From positions 6,182,861-6,246,860 of the forward strand of contig NZ_CP058649.1 of the NCBI RefSeq assembly GCF_018141445.1: a stretch of DNA of 64,000 bases. The letters are read 5' to 3'. This DNA is from Vallitalea pronyensis (GTDB taxonomy: Bacteria > Bacillota > Clostridia > Lachnospirales > Vallitaleaceae). A program made the position numbers and the translations under genes. The stretch's first letter is position 1; each line of letters starts with the position of its first letter. Positions 9,501 to 18,630 of the stretch are shown here, piece after piece. The notes below the pieces were generated by a model that was not told the DNA's origin, searched no databases, and saw nothing but the letters and a program-made list of their open reading frames with translations.

Positions 9501-10790
9501 TACTTTCAGACATTTCATATCTTGTCCGCCAATATCCAATATAAAATTAACACCAGGTAAGAATTGCTCTGCTGCTTTGTAATGGGCTACGGTTTCAATC
9601 TCACCAATATCAATTTTTAATGCACGTTTAATAAGACCTTCGCCATAACCTGTTACAGCTGACTTTGCAATGACTGCACCTATAGGTAGTTTATCGTATA
9701 TATCCTTAATCACGTCAATGACAATCTGAAGGGGCCGCCCTTCGTTACTGCTATAATGATCATAGAGTATCTGTCCTTCATCACCTACTAAAACAACCTT
9801 TGTGGTTGTGGAACCCGCGTCAATACCCAAAAAGCACTTACCCGTATAGGCAGATAAATCTTCTTTCCTCACACCTGCTGCCCCATGTCTTTTTCTAAAC
9901 TGTTGAAGCTCTTCTTCATTAGAGAATAAAGGTCTTAGACGCTTTACTTGATAGTCGTTACTCTTCTCTAATGCATCCATTCGCTCATAGAGCTCTTTAA
10001 ATGGAAATGGCTCATTCTCTTTGGAACTAATGGCTGTCCCTATGGCAATAAAATAGTGTGAGTTAAGGGGAAATATGATTTGATCTTCCCTTAAGTGCAG
10101 GGTTTCAACGAATCGCTTTCTTAACTCGGAAAGAAAATAAAGGGGTCCTCCCAGAAAAGCTACATTTCCTTTAATAGGCCTTCCACAGGCAAGCCCACTA
10201 ATGGTTTGGGTAACAATACTTTGAAAGATAGAGACAGCGATATCTTCTTTTGCAGCACCTTCATTAAGCAGTGGCTGCACATCACTTTTAGCAAAAACAC
10301 CACATCTTGCGGCAATGGGGTATATGTTTTTATAATTTTTTGCAAGCTCATTAAGTCCATGGGGGTCTGTCTTAAGTAAGGATGCCATTTGATCAATAAA
10401 TGCTCCTGTACCACCTGCACAAGTACCATTCATGCGCTGTTCAACACCATTTGTAAAATAGATAATTTTGGCATCTTCTCCTCCAAGTTCTATAGCTACA
10501 TCCGTGTCTTCTGCCAATCTCTCCGTGGCAAATGTACACGCAATAACCTCCTGAATAAATGGCACTTCCAGACGTTCCGAAACAGATAATCCTCCAGAGC
10601 CACTGACTTTGAAGGTCATATAACAGTCGCTATATGCTTCGTAAGCTTCCTTGATCAATTCCTTGACGCTATTTTTAATATCGGCATAATGCCGCTTGTA
10701 TTTGCTGTATATGATTTGTTCTTCTTGATTAAGTATGACAATCTTAATGGTTGTTGAACCTACATCTAAGCCAACATGTAATATTTCCAT
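6540..10790 (-). CDS. Giant 2-hydroxyacyl-CoA dehydratase activase / dehydratase-like fusion
   Basis: A 1416-residue protein of the BadF/BadG/BcrA/HgdC activase superfamily. Two ASKHA ATPase modules are present, each with its own phosphate motif: LDVGSTTIKIVIL near residue 8 and GIDAGSTTTKVVLV near residue 322. Each also has a Cys-rich loop (CAGGTGAFID; CSSGCGSFIE) and a later RC-x-VF Cys (RCGVF; RCTVF), the residues that in HgdC-type activases hold the bridging [4Fe-4S] cluster. A CNLC-x3-C cluster near residue 602 opens the DUF2229/HgdB-like C-terminal half. Known family members use ATP to push an electron into a radical dehydratase. No separate HgdA/HgdB genes lie nearby, so the substrate is unknown. 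Start: GAGGTG site, ATG at 10790. Confidence 0.85.
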   Translation of the reverse strand: MEILHVGLDVGSTTIKIVILNQEEQIIYSKYKRHYADIKNSVKELIKEAYEAYSDCYMTFKVSGSGGLSVSERLEVPFIQEVIACTFATERLAEDTDVAIELGGEDAKIIYFTNGVEQRMNGTCAGGTGAFIDQMASLLKTDPHGLNELAKNYKNIYPIAARCGVFAKSDVQPLLNEGAAKEDIAVSIFQSIVTQTISGLACGRPIKGNVAFLGGPLYFLSELRKRFVETLHLREDQIIFPLNSHYFIAIGTAISSKENEPFPFKELYERMDALEKSNDYQVKRLRPLFSNEEELQQFRKRHGAAGVRKEDLSAYTGKCFLGIDAGSTTTKVVLVGDEGQILYDHYSSNEGRPLQIVIDVIKDIYDKLPIGAVIAKSAVTGYGEGLIKRALKIDIGEIETVAHYKAAEQFLPGVNFILDIGGQDMKCLKVKNGIIENIMLNEACSSGCGSFIETFAKSLNLTVEAFSEKALFAKEPVDLGSRCTVFMNSRVKQAQKEGATVGDISAGLSYSLINNALQKVIKIKNPEEMGDKIIVQGGTFHNEAILRSFEHISGREVVRPTIAGMMGAYGCGLLARERYVEGEKSSLLTQEKLTDFTSKVDHRRCNLCVNHCFLTINTFEDGSRFVSGNRCERGSGEETASNELPNLYDYKYKRLFQYEPIKKEQAKAVIGIPRVMNIYQNYPLWFTFLTALGFRVQISPRSHKKIYEKGMETIPSESACYPAKLTHGHMMSLIEQEVDMIFYPCIFYEKKEFSHSDNHLNCALVISYPEVIRNNMDILKEKHIDFINPFVTLDNKHALSKVLYDTFKKYGVSKKQVDKALSLAWEENEIFKEDIRKKGEETLAYLRLHGKKGIVLCGRPYHIDPEIHHGIPELINHLGMAVLTEDSVAHLGKIDNPLRVVDQWTYHSRAYKAASFVSTTDYLEVVQLNSFGCGLDAIATDMVAEILENNNKLYTLIKIDEVNNLGAARIRLRSLKAAMKEREKNRIMPMLIHDFPKRVLFTGEMKKKHTILAPQLSPIHFELLEEAVKSCGYRLKILPGVDERVMEEGLKYVNNDTCYPSIMIIGQILCALKHDGYDPKNTSVIISQTGGVCRATNYIAIIRKALRDAGFGHIPVLSLNAVGMERHPGFKLSITMINRMIMSILYGDLFMQLIYRTRPYEQIPGSVEKLHAKWKQICIANITNDSFIKEDIIQGIVDDFDKIPLRSIKKPRIGLTGEIFVKFNPHSNNQIVKVIESEGGEAVVPGLIDFFLYSVFNANFKSKYLGKSKWHALASNVGIRYVEAFRKYSREALKKSKRFEDCRTIQELAEGAEKILSLGNHAGEGWFLTAEMIELLDSGVKNIVCMQPFACLPNHVTGKGMIRALKEKYKDSNLLVVDYDPGASEVNQLNRIKLMLSIAFKNFEKTTGSLAETSNS

Positions 10791-10978
10791 CTTCTTTACA
10801 CCTCTCCCTATACGATCAATCGTTAACCGTTGTCACTTTGGGTTAACCATCATATAGAGACTTCCCAATTTTGAGGTGTTTTATAAGCATAGAAAGCAAA
10901 CAAATAGCCCACCAACTGAACGAGATAATCAGATGATGAGCTATTCACTTTGTACCTATCCACGAGTAAGATTGCTTA

Positions 10979-11674
10979 TTAAAAGGCTTTTTCTTCTTCA
11001 TTTTCTATTTCATGGGCCATTTTTTTAACCACGTCATACAGAATATCTGCGGTTATTCCCCATATCAGCTCACCTTGGTAATCGTACACATAGATTTCAT
11101 GAAGGCTTGATCCCCATGTACCTGCATAGCGATTAGGCAGACCTAATTCTTTAACAGGCAATAAGGTCTTATGTTGACCATCTTCATCAATGATATAGGA
11201 GGCTTGTTCTACTTGAATATGATATAGTTGAGGTTCATGATTCATAAAGTGAATCAGGGGCACAAGGAGGAGTTTTTCTACTTCTCGATGGTCCGGTTCT
11301 AATGCATGCAGATCATCAATGGTTAATTCAGCGATAAATGGCTCGATGATCACACCGCTTCTTCCTATATAGGTATCCAACTTTCCAAAGACTTGTATCT
11401 GTTGGCGGGTAATCCCGATTTCTTCTATGGTTTCACGTATTGCTGTTTCCATATAGGAACTATCTTGTTTTTCATGACCTCCCCCTGGGAAGCAGATTTC
11501 GCCACCTTGACGAATATCTTTTGCTCGTTTTTGTAATAAAACATACCATGCTTCTTGATGTTTAACGAAAGGAATCAAAACAGCGGCATTTAAATAGCGG
11601 TCACGGCGAAAAATACCGTGACCGTCGGATACCTCTTTATGATTGACAATTCGCTTTAATACATGATCATTCAT
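10979..11674 (-). CDS. Nudix hydrolase, CoA pyrophosphatase type
   Basis: A 231-residue Nudix protein resembling NudL-type CoA pyrophosphatases, which split CoA into 3',5'-ADP and phosphopantetheine. The Nudix box appears as FPGGGHEKQDSSYMETAIRE followed by TIEEIGI. The catalytic RE and EE glutamates are present, and the box has the D-x-S insert typical of the CoA branch rather than the plain Nudix Glu. The start at 11674 (MNDHVLKR) is preferred to an in-frame TTG 18 bp upstream, because the purine-rich site lies between them. It is followed downstream by the giant activase and preceded by endonuclease III, all on the minus strand. Confidence 0.85.
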   Translation of the reverse strand: MNDHVLKRIVNHKEVSDGHGIFRRDRYLNAAVLIPFVKHQEAWYVLLQKRAKDIRQGGEICFPGGGHEKQDSSYMETAIRETIEEIGITRQQIQVFGKLDTYIGRSGVIIEPFIAELTIDDLHALEPDHREVEKLLLVPLIHFMNHEPQLYHIQVEQASYIIDEDGQHKTLLPVKELGLPNRYAGTWGSSLHEIYVYDYQGELIWGITADILYDVVKKMAHEIENEEEKAF

Positions 11675-11746
11675 ATCTGTTCCTCTTCTCAACCTACATC
11701 TACTATTTCCACTTTATCTTATAACAACGTCACGTTGCGAAGCCGT

Positions 11747-12409
11747 TTACTTCTCATTTCCCAATACATCCATTCTATCCATAAGTCCTGTTTTACAATA
11801 GGGCAAGAGGAAGCATCTTTCACATTTTGGGCTTCTGGCAGTACAGATAGCTCGTCCATGGGCAATGACTTGGGTATTATACCGAATCCAATGTTCTTTC
11901 GGTAATATCTTCATTAAATCAAATTCAATTTTTACCGGGTCATCATAAGGTGTGAGCCCAAGTTTTTTTGAAATACGTTTTACGTGTGTATCCACTACAA
12001 TGCTGGGAATATCATAGATATTTCCCCGAATGACATTGGCTGTCTTACGCCCCACACCGGCAAGCTTCACCAAATCTTCTATATCTTTTGGCACATGTCC
12101 ATCATGGTCCACAAGCAACGCTCTGCAACATGCGATAATATTCTTGGCTTTGTTGCGATAGAAGCCTGTTGAGCGAATATCTTGTTCCAGTTCTTCTTGT
12201 TCCACTTCAGCAAAGTCCTTAATGGATGTGTATTTCTTAAACAGGTCCTTGGTAACAATATTCACCCGATCATCTGTGCATTGGGCACTTAATATGGTAG
12301 CAACAAGTAATTGCCAAGGGTTTTCATGGTCCAAGTAGCACTTAATATCCTTTGGATAATGTTCATCTAATAAATTAAGAATCCTTTTTAATCGTTTATT
12401 ATCGGTCAT
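11747..12409 (-). CDS. nth: Endonuclease III (base-excision DNA glycosylase/AP lyase)
   Basis: A 220-residue endonuclease III that removes oxidised pyrimidines and nicks abasic DNA. The helix-hairpin-helix reads LAGVGRKTANVI near residue 116, with the catalytic Lys in VGRK. The catalytic Asp is in VVDTHVKR near residue 138. The C-terminal [4Fe-4S] motif C-x6-C-x2-C-x5-C is complete (CTARSPKCERCFLLPYC). Length matches the family. The start ATG at 12409 has GAAGGG upstream. It lies between the Nudix gene and a radical SAM gene on the same strand. Confidence 0.97.
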   Translation of the reverse strand: MTDNKRLKRILNLLDEHYPKDIKCYLDHENPWQLLVATILSAQCTDDRVNIVTKDLFKKYTSIKDFAEVEQEELEQDIRSTGFYRNKAKNIIACCRALLVDHDGHVPKDIEDLVKLAGVGRKTANVIRGNIYDIPSIVVDTHVKRISKKLGLTPYDDPVKIEFDLMKILPKEHWIRYNTQVIAHGRAICTARSPKCERCFLLPYCKTGLMDRMDVLGNEK

Positions 12410-12434
12410 CCTAACACACCCTTCCAGTTAATTG

Positions 12435-12474
12435 TTAATTTCCTGGGAAATATTTACATTTCCTGGGAAATATT
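12435..12474. repeat. 20-bp tandem duplication at a gene's 3' end
   Basis: Two adjacent 20-bp copies sharing TTTCCTGGGAAATATT. The second copy (12455-12474) covers the last codons of the radical SAM gene, and the first copy (12435-12454) lies just past its stop. The TAA stop at 12454-12456 falls on the junction. It looks like a recent small slippage duplication. Confidence 0.75.
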
Positions 12475-14226
12475 GTAAATCAATTCTACAGTCCTATATG
12501 TTGCATTATTTCTAAAGATATCACGTGTATGATAATCAAATAAAACCGCATTCCTACGCCATTCTAGAGGCTTCTTAAAATCCTTCGACCATTTTATAAT
12601 GTCTATAGGAAATATTTCCAAGTGGGTCATACGACTTTTTTGTTTGGCCGTATATTGCTCTAGGTGTGGCAAGTACTTCTTGGTGTTTTCTTCATCTCTA
12701 TAGAAACGTATAACAGCTTCTTTATAAGCTTCTTGACGTTCTAACCAATGTGGAAATTTCTTAACCTTTTCTTGAAGGTACATATCAAATTTTAATATAT
12801 GCATGAACTCTTTTTCATTAGAAGGAATGGTATCTTTATAAAATTCCAACAAAATGGTATATAGCGTTACTTTATTATGATTGCTTACATGCAGATTATG
12901 ATCTAACCAATAATCCCCCAATGCTTCATAAAATGCAAATGGCGTCTTAAAAAACGTCTCTATATATTTTATCGCAAAATAGAAGTTTCCGCTATTATAA
13001 TATATTTCCACCATTTCCTCAATCATCTTCAAACGCAGTATGTCATCGTAAGATAACTTATGGGTTTTTAAAACTTCATAAGGTGCTTTTTCTTTATAAA
13101 TAATGCCAAAATCCTCCGCATCTCTTTTTAATCCTGAACCATTCAGAATTTTTAAGAATCCCAATTGAAGTTGATGAGGTTCTAAAGCATACACATCGTT
13201 AAAGGAACGACCAAATGAATCGTAATCTTCATCAGGTAATCCTGCGATCAGGTCCAGATGTTGATGAATATTATTTCCCTCTTGAATGGCTTTTACCTTC
13301 TCAGCTAACTTTAAAAAATTGGTCTTTCGCTGAATGTGGTGGATGGTGGTTTCATTGGTTGATTGGACACCTATTTCTAATTGAAACAGTCCCGGACGTA
13401 CTTGTCTAAGCAACTCAATCATGTCCTCATCTAATAAATCAGCAGATATCTCAAAGTGAAAATTCGTATAGCCGTTATCGTGTTCGTGGAGGTATGTCCA
13501 TATACCTACAGCGTGTTTTTTATGACAATTAAAGGTCCTGTCCACAAATTTCACTTGCATGACACGGGCATCTAAGAATTGTTGTAGCTCCTTGAACACA
13601 TGGTGCAGCGATTTCATGCGCACACCCTTTTCAATAGAAGATAGGCAATATTGGCAGTTAAAGGGACACCCTCTTGAGGATTCATAGTAGATAATCCGGT
13701 GGTCAAACCCTTCAAAACCATCTTCATAGACAAAAGGTAAATCATCCATGAGTAGCGGTTTTCGTGGTTTATTGGTATGCACTGTATCTGATTCACGATA
13801 AACAATACCATCTATATCCTTTAAGTTACCTTCTTCATGGATATAATAGGCCATTAATTCTTGAAATGTTTCTTCCCCTTCTCCAACGATAATCACGTCT
13901 ACCTCTTTATAAGAGCTAAGCATTTTCTCTCCATCATAGGAGACTTCAGGTCCACCTAAAATAATGGTGGTATCCGGTGCAATCTTTTTATAATCTGTAA
14001 TCAGTTCTTTAATCATTTCAATGTTCCATATATAACATGAAAAGGTCAGAATATCTGGCCTCATACGATATATTTCTTGCAGTACATGATCATAATGATT
14101 ATTAATGGTATACTCCACAACCTGTACATGGTCTGTATAGGCCTTGCTATACTTGTACAAGTAACGAATAGCTAAATTAGAGTGTATATACTTTGCATTA
14201 ATCCCTGTTAAGAGAACTTTTTTCAT
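12454..14226 (-). CDS. B12-binding radical SAM protein, DUF4080 family
   Basis: A 590-residue protein with an N-terminal cobalamin-binding Rossmann domain (residues about 1-130; opening VLLTGINAKYIHSNLAIRYL, GGPEVSYDGE). A radical SAM core follows, with the cluster motif CPFNCQYC near residue 188. The C-terminal half matches the DUF4080 architecture. Members cleave SAM to a 5'-deoxyadenosyl radical. B12-dependent relatives often methylate unactivated carbons, but the substrate of this family is not established. The start has GAAAGGA upstream. The last six codons overlap a short tandem duplication. Confidence 0.88.
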   Translation of the reverse strand: MKKVLLTGINAKYIHSNLAIRYLYKYSKAYTDHVQVVEYTINNHYDHVLQEIYRMRPDILTFSCYIWNIEMIKELITDYKKIAPDTTIILGGPEVSYDGEKMLSSYKEVDVIIVGEGEETFQELMAYYIHEEGNLKDIDGIVYRESDTVHTNKPRKPLLMDDLPFVYEDGFEGFDHRIIYYESSRGCPFNCQYCLSSIEKGVRMKSLHHVFKELQQFLDARVMQVKFVDRTFNCHKKHAVGIWTYLHEHDNGYTNFHFEISADLLDEDMIELLRQVRPGLFQLEIGVQSTNETTIHHIQRKTNFLKLAEKVKAIQEGNNIHQHLDLIAGLPDEDYDSFGRSFNDVYALEPHQLQLGFLKILNGSGLKRDAEDFGIIYKEKAPYEVLKTHKLSYDDILRLKMIEEMVEIYYNSGNFYFAIKYIETFFKTPFAFYEALGDYWLDHNLHVSNHNKVTLYTILLEFYKDTIPSNEKEFMHILKFDMYLQEKVKKFPHWLERQEAYKEAVIRFYRDEENTKKYLPHLEQYTAKQKSRMTHLEIFPIDIIKWSKDFKKPLEWRRNAVLFDYHTRDIFRNNATYRTVELIYNISQEM

Positions 14227-14282
14227 GATGTTGTCCTTTCATTTTGTAAAGCTTCTGTATGCCAGTGTACACTGGTTATAGA

Positions 14283-14342
14283 AAAGCTGCCTCTATTATA
14301 ATCATCTGATTTAACCGACGATACAATCAACAAGGCAGCTTT
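14283..14342 (-). terminator. Probable terminator after the DUF5050 lipoprotein gene
   Basis: Arms AAAGCTGCCT and AGGCAGCTTT form a 10-bp stem with a long 40-nt loop just after the gene end at 14353. A TTTTC run follows on the minus strand. The long loop lowers confidence. Confidence 0.5.
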
Positions 14343-14352
14343 CTTCATATGG

Positions 14353-17022
14353 TTATTGGTCTAGTGGTATGGTAACCGTTTTATTTTTTTCTCCGTCCTG
14401 AATGGATAGATGTAATTCTTGACCATGTAATGTAAAATCATCCACTATTCCTGTATACACATTTCTTTTTATACCTGTATTGAAGTTATAGGCATGAAGC
14501 CCATTATTTTTATAGTATAGGTGCTCATTCACCAGTACTAAATCCCGCCATTGTAGTTGCTCCATAACCACTTGCTGCTCATGGGTCTCAAGATTCTTTT
14601 TAATGAGAATACCTTTTTGGGTGGTTTCTTCTGTCACAAACAAGTAATATAAATATTGGGGTGTTGCATAGATAAATCGTCTCTTAATACTGGTTAGCAC
14701 TTCTGTAGATGAACCATCTAGCTTCACACGCAATACTTTTGGATTATCCAAGCTATCTTCATAATAAATCCATCCATCAACAATGGCTCCCAACCTCATG
14801 CAATCACTTGATAAGGTTATTACTTGATTCGTTTCCATGTCTTTCTTAAATAGATGGTGTGCGCCATCATAACAATAATATATGGTATTATCTTGAACTT
14901 TAAAATCAAATGTACGCACATTGTCTTCAAGAACATGTATGGCATTTTCTATCTTATGGTCATTCATATGATAACGGTTGATAGATGGACGATAATTGCC
15001 CTTGCTATCAAAACTCGAATAATAAATCCAGTCATCTTCTATCTGAAAATCCATAATCAGTTGGTCGATAACTAATGCCATCTCATTGTTTTTTTCGTCA
15101 TAGCCATAGAGATACCCTACTTGATCATCAACCTGATAGACAAAGTACTTCCTATGATCAGAAGATTGCTTCTCTATATCATAGAAAACTTTGTAGGATA
15201 ATTCGTCCACGTATTTTTCTAACACATAGTAACTGCCTCCTTCAGAAGCAATGTGCATATATAGTATACCATCCATGATGGTAATGTCCACTAAATCCAT
15301 GCTGACAATATCTAGAAACTTACTTATTTTAGTATCGTTATGGATGCTGTACAGTAAATTAGCTCCCTGTTTTATAACATAATAAACCTGCCCTTTATTG
15401 GCATAATGATCGTTTTCATAATTGAAGATATCTTCTTGATGGGCATAGATATCCACTACAGGATAATCCGTTAGGCGTTCTTTACCTGTTCCATCATCCT
15501 GAATACGATAAAGCCTGCCTAAATCGTCTTCGTTTTTGTAATAGATTGTGTCACCGATGACGTCATATTTTGTTGTAAACAAATCAATGTATCGGGGTAT
15601 ACTGTTATGGACATCAAGGATACCCATACGCTTCCGATTATCAAGAAAATAAAGACGATCCTGGGTTCTTTTAATATTGGTAACCGGTATATTGGTTATG
15701 TTAATATGCTGACCGGTTCCACGGTCATAAGCATATAACCGAAAACCCTCTTGAATATCTGTATAATAAATCATGTCCTTGTAGCTCATAAATGAGCCAA
15801 TCATTTTATCGAGAACCAATGCTTTATCATTGGTCGTAATATCCAGTTCATAGAGTTTCTTATCCTTGGCATCTGTATAGAGTATTTTCCCATGTTTACT
15901 TTCAAATAGCTGAATGGCAACATCGGATAATTTTTTGCTGGAGTCATCATCCTTCAATTCAAATAACTTATAAGCCATCTGATGGGATACATTCTCTTCC
16001 ATATCCACATTCTTGGTGATTATCCTATCATCCACTTCAATAAACATTCTGGCTAAATACTCTTCGCCAGTACCTAAGACGATTTCTTTTGTAGATAAAT
16101 CTTGATGAACACGCCATATGCGGTTATGTCCATAGAAATAAATCTTATCGTCTTTCTCATAGTAGTGGTTTAGATAAGAGTCTACATATATCTTATGTGT
16201 ATCTCCTGTATGGATATTGACTTGGTAGAGGTCGTCCCCTTCATTGTAATAGATGCTATCTTGCCATATAAACGTATTGTCCAAGCGTTTATCGATAACG
16301 ACCTTTTCCTCAATACCTTTTAAAGACATGCTGTATAATTTATCATCATTGTAATATATCTTATGATTCTTCACATCAAACCTTGGAAATTCCCCTTCCG
16401 CTATAAGGTATTGATTGACACCATCTTCCGTTATACTGAACAAACCTTCACTGGTACTATAGTAGATAACATGGTCAAAAACCTTCATATAACAGACCTT
16501 TTCATCACTGGATACGACTTTCATATTCGCTGACCCATCAAGATTAATCCGGTAGATATTATTTTCAAAAGCATAAATAATGTAATCGTCGCTTTGCTGA
16601 AACATCTCTACATTCTCTTCAACTAGCACTTCTTTTTCTGATCCATCCCATTTCACTCTTGCTAATTTAGCAGGTGTATGGGGCTGGGTTGTATCGAGAT
16701 AATAAACCCACTCTTTTAAATCATGAAAGCCTTCCATGCGCGCATCTACAATTTTGGTAAGACCTGAACCATCCACATGCATACGGTAGATTCGATGACG
16801 GTCATCCGGGTTGCCAAAATATATCCATTCATCAAAATTAATGGCTGTCGCAAACAACACGCCATCTTTGTCTTCATTGGATACATTTGCACTTGATACC
16901 ACATGATTCACAACTTTATCGTCCGATTTGGTTTTATGATCATCCTTTTTACTTTTACAGCCTATGGATAAAAGACTTATCATGAGGATTGTCGTAAAAA
17001 GAAATAAATATCTTTTGTACAT
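14353..17022 (-). CDS. Large DUF5050-type repeat lipoprotein
   Basis: An 889-residue exported lipoprotein (signal ending LLSIGC near residue 21) built from many repeats of the pattern W/IYY-x-N/D...I-Y-R/K-x2-x-DG (for example WIYFGNPDDRHRIYRMHVDG and YYLFV...). These are the DUF5050/TolB-like strands of a beta-propeller or two. Such proteins bind ligands or partners at the cell surface. None of the repeats shows catalytic residues I recognise. The start ATG at 17022 is chosen over the adjacent GTG at 17025 because the GGAGAGGAAC site spaces better. No operon partner is evident. Confidence 0.75.
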   Translation of the reverse strand: MYKRYLFLFTTILMISLLSIGCKSKKDDHKTKSDDKVVNHVVSSANVSNEDKDGVLFATAINFDEWIYFGNPDDRHRIYRMHVDGSGLTKIVDARMEGFHDLKEWVYYLDTTQPHTPAKLARVKWDGSEKEVLVEENVEMFQQSDDYIIYAFENNIYRINLDGSANMKVVSSDEKVCYMKVFDHVIYYSTSEGLFSITEDGVNQYLIAEGEFPRFDVKNHKIYYNDDKLYSMSLKGIEEKVVIDKRLDNTFIWQDSIYYNEGDDLYQVNIHTGDTHKIYVDSYLNHYYEKDDKIYFYGHNRIWRVHQDLSTKEIVLGTGEEYLARMFIEVDDRIITKNVDMEENVSHQMAYKLFELKDDDSSKKLSDVAIQLFESKHGKILYTDAKDKKLYELDITTNDKALVLDKMIGSFMSYKDMIYYTDIQEGFRLYAYDRGTGQHINITNIPVTNIKRTQDRLYFLDNRKRMGILDVHNSIPRYIDLFTTKYDVIGDTIYYKNEDDLGRLYRIQDDGTGKERLTDYPVVDIYAHQEDIFNYENDHYANKGQVYYVIKQGANLLYSIHNDTKISKFLDIVSMDLVDITIMDGILYMHIASEGGSYYVLEKYVDELSYKVFYDIEKQSSDHRKYFVYQVDDQVGYLYGYDEKNNEMALVIDQLIMDFQIEDDWIYYSSFDSKGNYRPSINRYHMNDHKIENAIHVLEDNVRTFDFKVQDNTIYYCYDGAHHLFKKDMETNQVITLSSDCMRLGAIVDGWIYYEDSLDNPKVLRVKLDGSSTEVLTSIKRRFIYATPQYLYYLFVTEETTQKGILIKKNLETHEQQVVMEQLQWRDLVLVNEHLYYKNNGLHAYNFNTGIKRNVYTGIVDDFTLHGQELHLSIQDGEKNKTVTIPLDQ

Positions 17023-17239
17023 CACCAGTTCCTCTCCTTCTAAGAAGGTAGAAATACCTTATTATGGTAGTTTTATCTTATTGTATCATATAGTTTTTAC
17101 AATTGTATTAAATTTGTGTGTAAAGTTAAGTCAATTTATGAAACATTCTATTTAAATTGAGACACTTTAATAGGACTTATGCCTCTTCTTTTATATATAG
17201 TTATATTTTTTCCAGATTGCAGCAAGTTAATCATGTGTG

Positions 17240-17749
17240 TCAGTCATGAATGACAACTGTTGTGCCATCCGGTACATGGTCATAGAACCATTTCGCATCT
17301 TCTTCCCCTAGGCGAATACAACCATGACTTGCAGGTCCTCCTAATTTGTCTTGTTCTTCTTGGATAATTTCCCAATCTTTTGTTCTAGGAATGCCATGAA
17401 AGAGATACTGTTCAGTAATACGTACCCAGTGGGTTGCTCCTTCTTTGAATCGCTCAGAATAGAACCATTCTCCTCGGTTTTGTAATGTAAATGTACCCAG
17501 CACCGTAGGTTCATCAGGGGTACCACCTGAACAAATCATTTCTCGAATCACTTCATTATCTTCTCTTACAATGACTTTATGCCCTTCTTCTTTTAAGCTG
17601 ACTTCTACCCATAAGCCTTCCATATCTTCTACCACATCATTCCCTACAAAGCGTGCATCCACATCCTTTACTTGATCCCTATCACAACTATATATTAAGC
17701 ATACAATGATTCCCATAATCAGTAAAAATAGACCGAAACTCTTTTTCAT
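17240..17749 (-). CDS. L,D-transpeptidase (YkuD family)
   Basis: A 169-residue secreted or membrane-anchored enzyme with one N-terminal hydrophobic helix (GLFLLIMGIIVCLIYSC). The YkuD catalytic core ends in SHGCIRLGEEDAKWFYD, with the catalytic Cys near residue 145 and its His two positions before. It should cross-link peptidoglycan or attach ligands through 3-3 bonds. The helix ends in a Cys, so a lipoprotein is possible but the lipobox is weak. Start ATG at 17749 has AAAGG upstream. It stands alone between the DUF5050 lipoprotein and the superoxide dismutase-like gene. Confidence 0.9.
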   Translation of the reverse strand: MKKSFGLFLLIMGIIVCLIYSCDRDQVKDVDARFVGNDVVEDMEGLWVEVSLKEEGHKVIVREDNEVIREMICSGGTPDEPTVLGTFTLQNRGEWFYSERFKEGATHWVRITEQYLFHGIPRTKDWEIIQEEQDKLGGPASHGCIRLGEEDAKWFYDHVPDGTTVVIHD

Positions 17750-17863
17750 GTAAACAACCTTTCACTATTTTGTTATCTAATTATATTCAAAGAACCCTTT
17801 TATAGAAGATAGATCTGCAACTTGATAGCTACCATCAGTCATTATGTTTCATGTCTATGCATA

Positions 17864-18466
17864 TTATGAACGGCGATAAGGCGGTTTGATTATCTTTTTA
17901 ATACGATTATTGACCACTTCCCAATTAATGTTATCGAAAAACACATCTATGTATTTCTTCCGATTAATACCGAAATCAATCATATAAGCATGCTCATAGA
18001 CATCCATCACCAAAAGAGGGTTTCCATTGTATACGGAGCCGTTATCGTGTGAGTCTTGGCCAATAATACGTAATTTCCCATTTTTTTCGCTCTGAATGAG
18101 AACGACCCAGCCCCGCATGGATAATCCTGTACTTTTAAACATCTCCATAAAGATTTCATACGAACCAAAATCACGATTAATCATATGGAGTATTTCTCCA
18201 GATATATTGGATTTCTTGCCTGTTATATTGGCAAAGTACAATTGATGAAGAATGACGCCATTTAATGAAAAAGATTCACCTTTTTTCAGGCTTCGTAACG
18301 TACTGTACGTAGCATTTGGGTCTTTATAACTGCTTTTCTCTTTGAGTAATTGACTAATCTCCTCGAACTTATTGATATACCCTACATACAGTGCATAGTG
18401 TTCATCCAGTTGTTTTTTAGTCATACCTTTTACCGTACTAAAATTATAATGTTGTGGTTTATACAT
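17864..18466 (-). CDS. Atypical Fe/Mn superoxide dismutase family protein
   Basis: A 200-residue protein whose C-terminal half clearly matches Fe/Mn superoxide dismutase: MDVYEHAYMIDFG carries the Asp and His metal ligands near residues 157 and 161, and ILHQLYFANI near residue 78 carries the second His ligand. The N-terminal part departs from classical enzymes. Aligning by eye on the conserved YV (Y27), the usual first His ligand position falls on Gln19, and only the next conserved His (H23 in DEHYALYV) is retained. Activity is therefore uncertain. Start at 18466 (MYKPQHY) is preferred because GAGGTG lies just upstream of it. The gene follows the tRNA cluster on the same strand. Confidence 0.8.
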   Translation of the reverse strand: MYKPQHYNFSTVKGMTKKQLDEHYALYVGYINKFEEISQLLKEKSSYKDPNATYSTLRSLKKGESFSLNGVILHQLYFANITGKKSNISGEILHMINRDFGSYEIFMEMFKSTGLSMRGWVVLIQSEKNGKLRIIGQDSHDNGSVYNGNPLLVMDVYEHAYMIDFGINRKKYIDVFFDNINWEVVNNRIKKIIKPPYRRS

Positions 18467-18630
18467 ATCATCACCTCTTTGCATATTCTTTTACCATTAT
18501 ATGCCGAAGATAATTATTGTATTATTTTAGTTGGAATGATGTCATGTGTATCGTATTTGTTTCATACGATCGTCGCTTGAGTCGATGGAAGATAGGACAT
18601 AGAAAAAAGATACTTCCGTATCTTTTCAAA

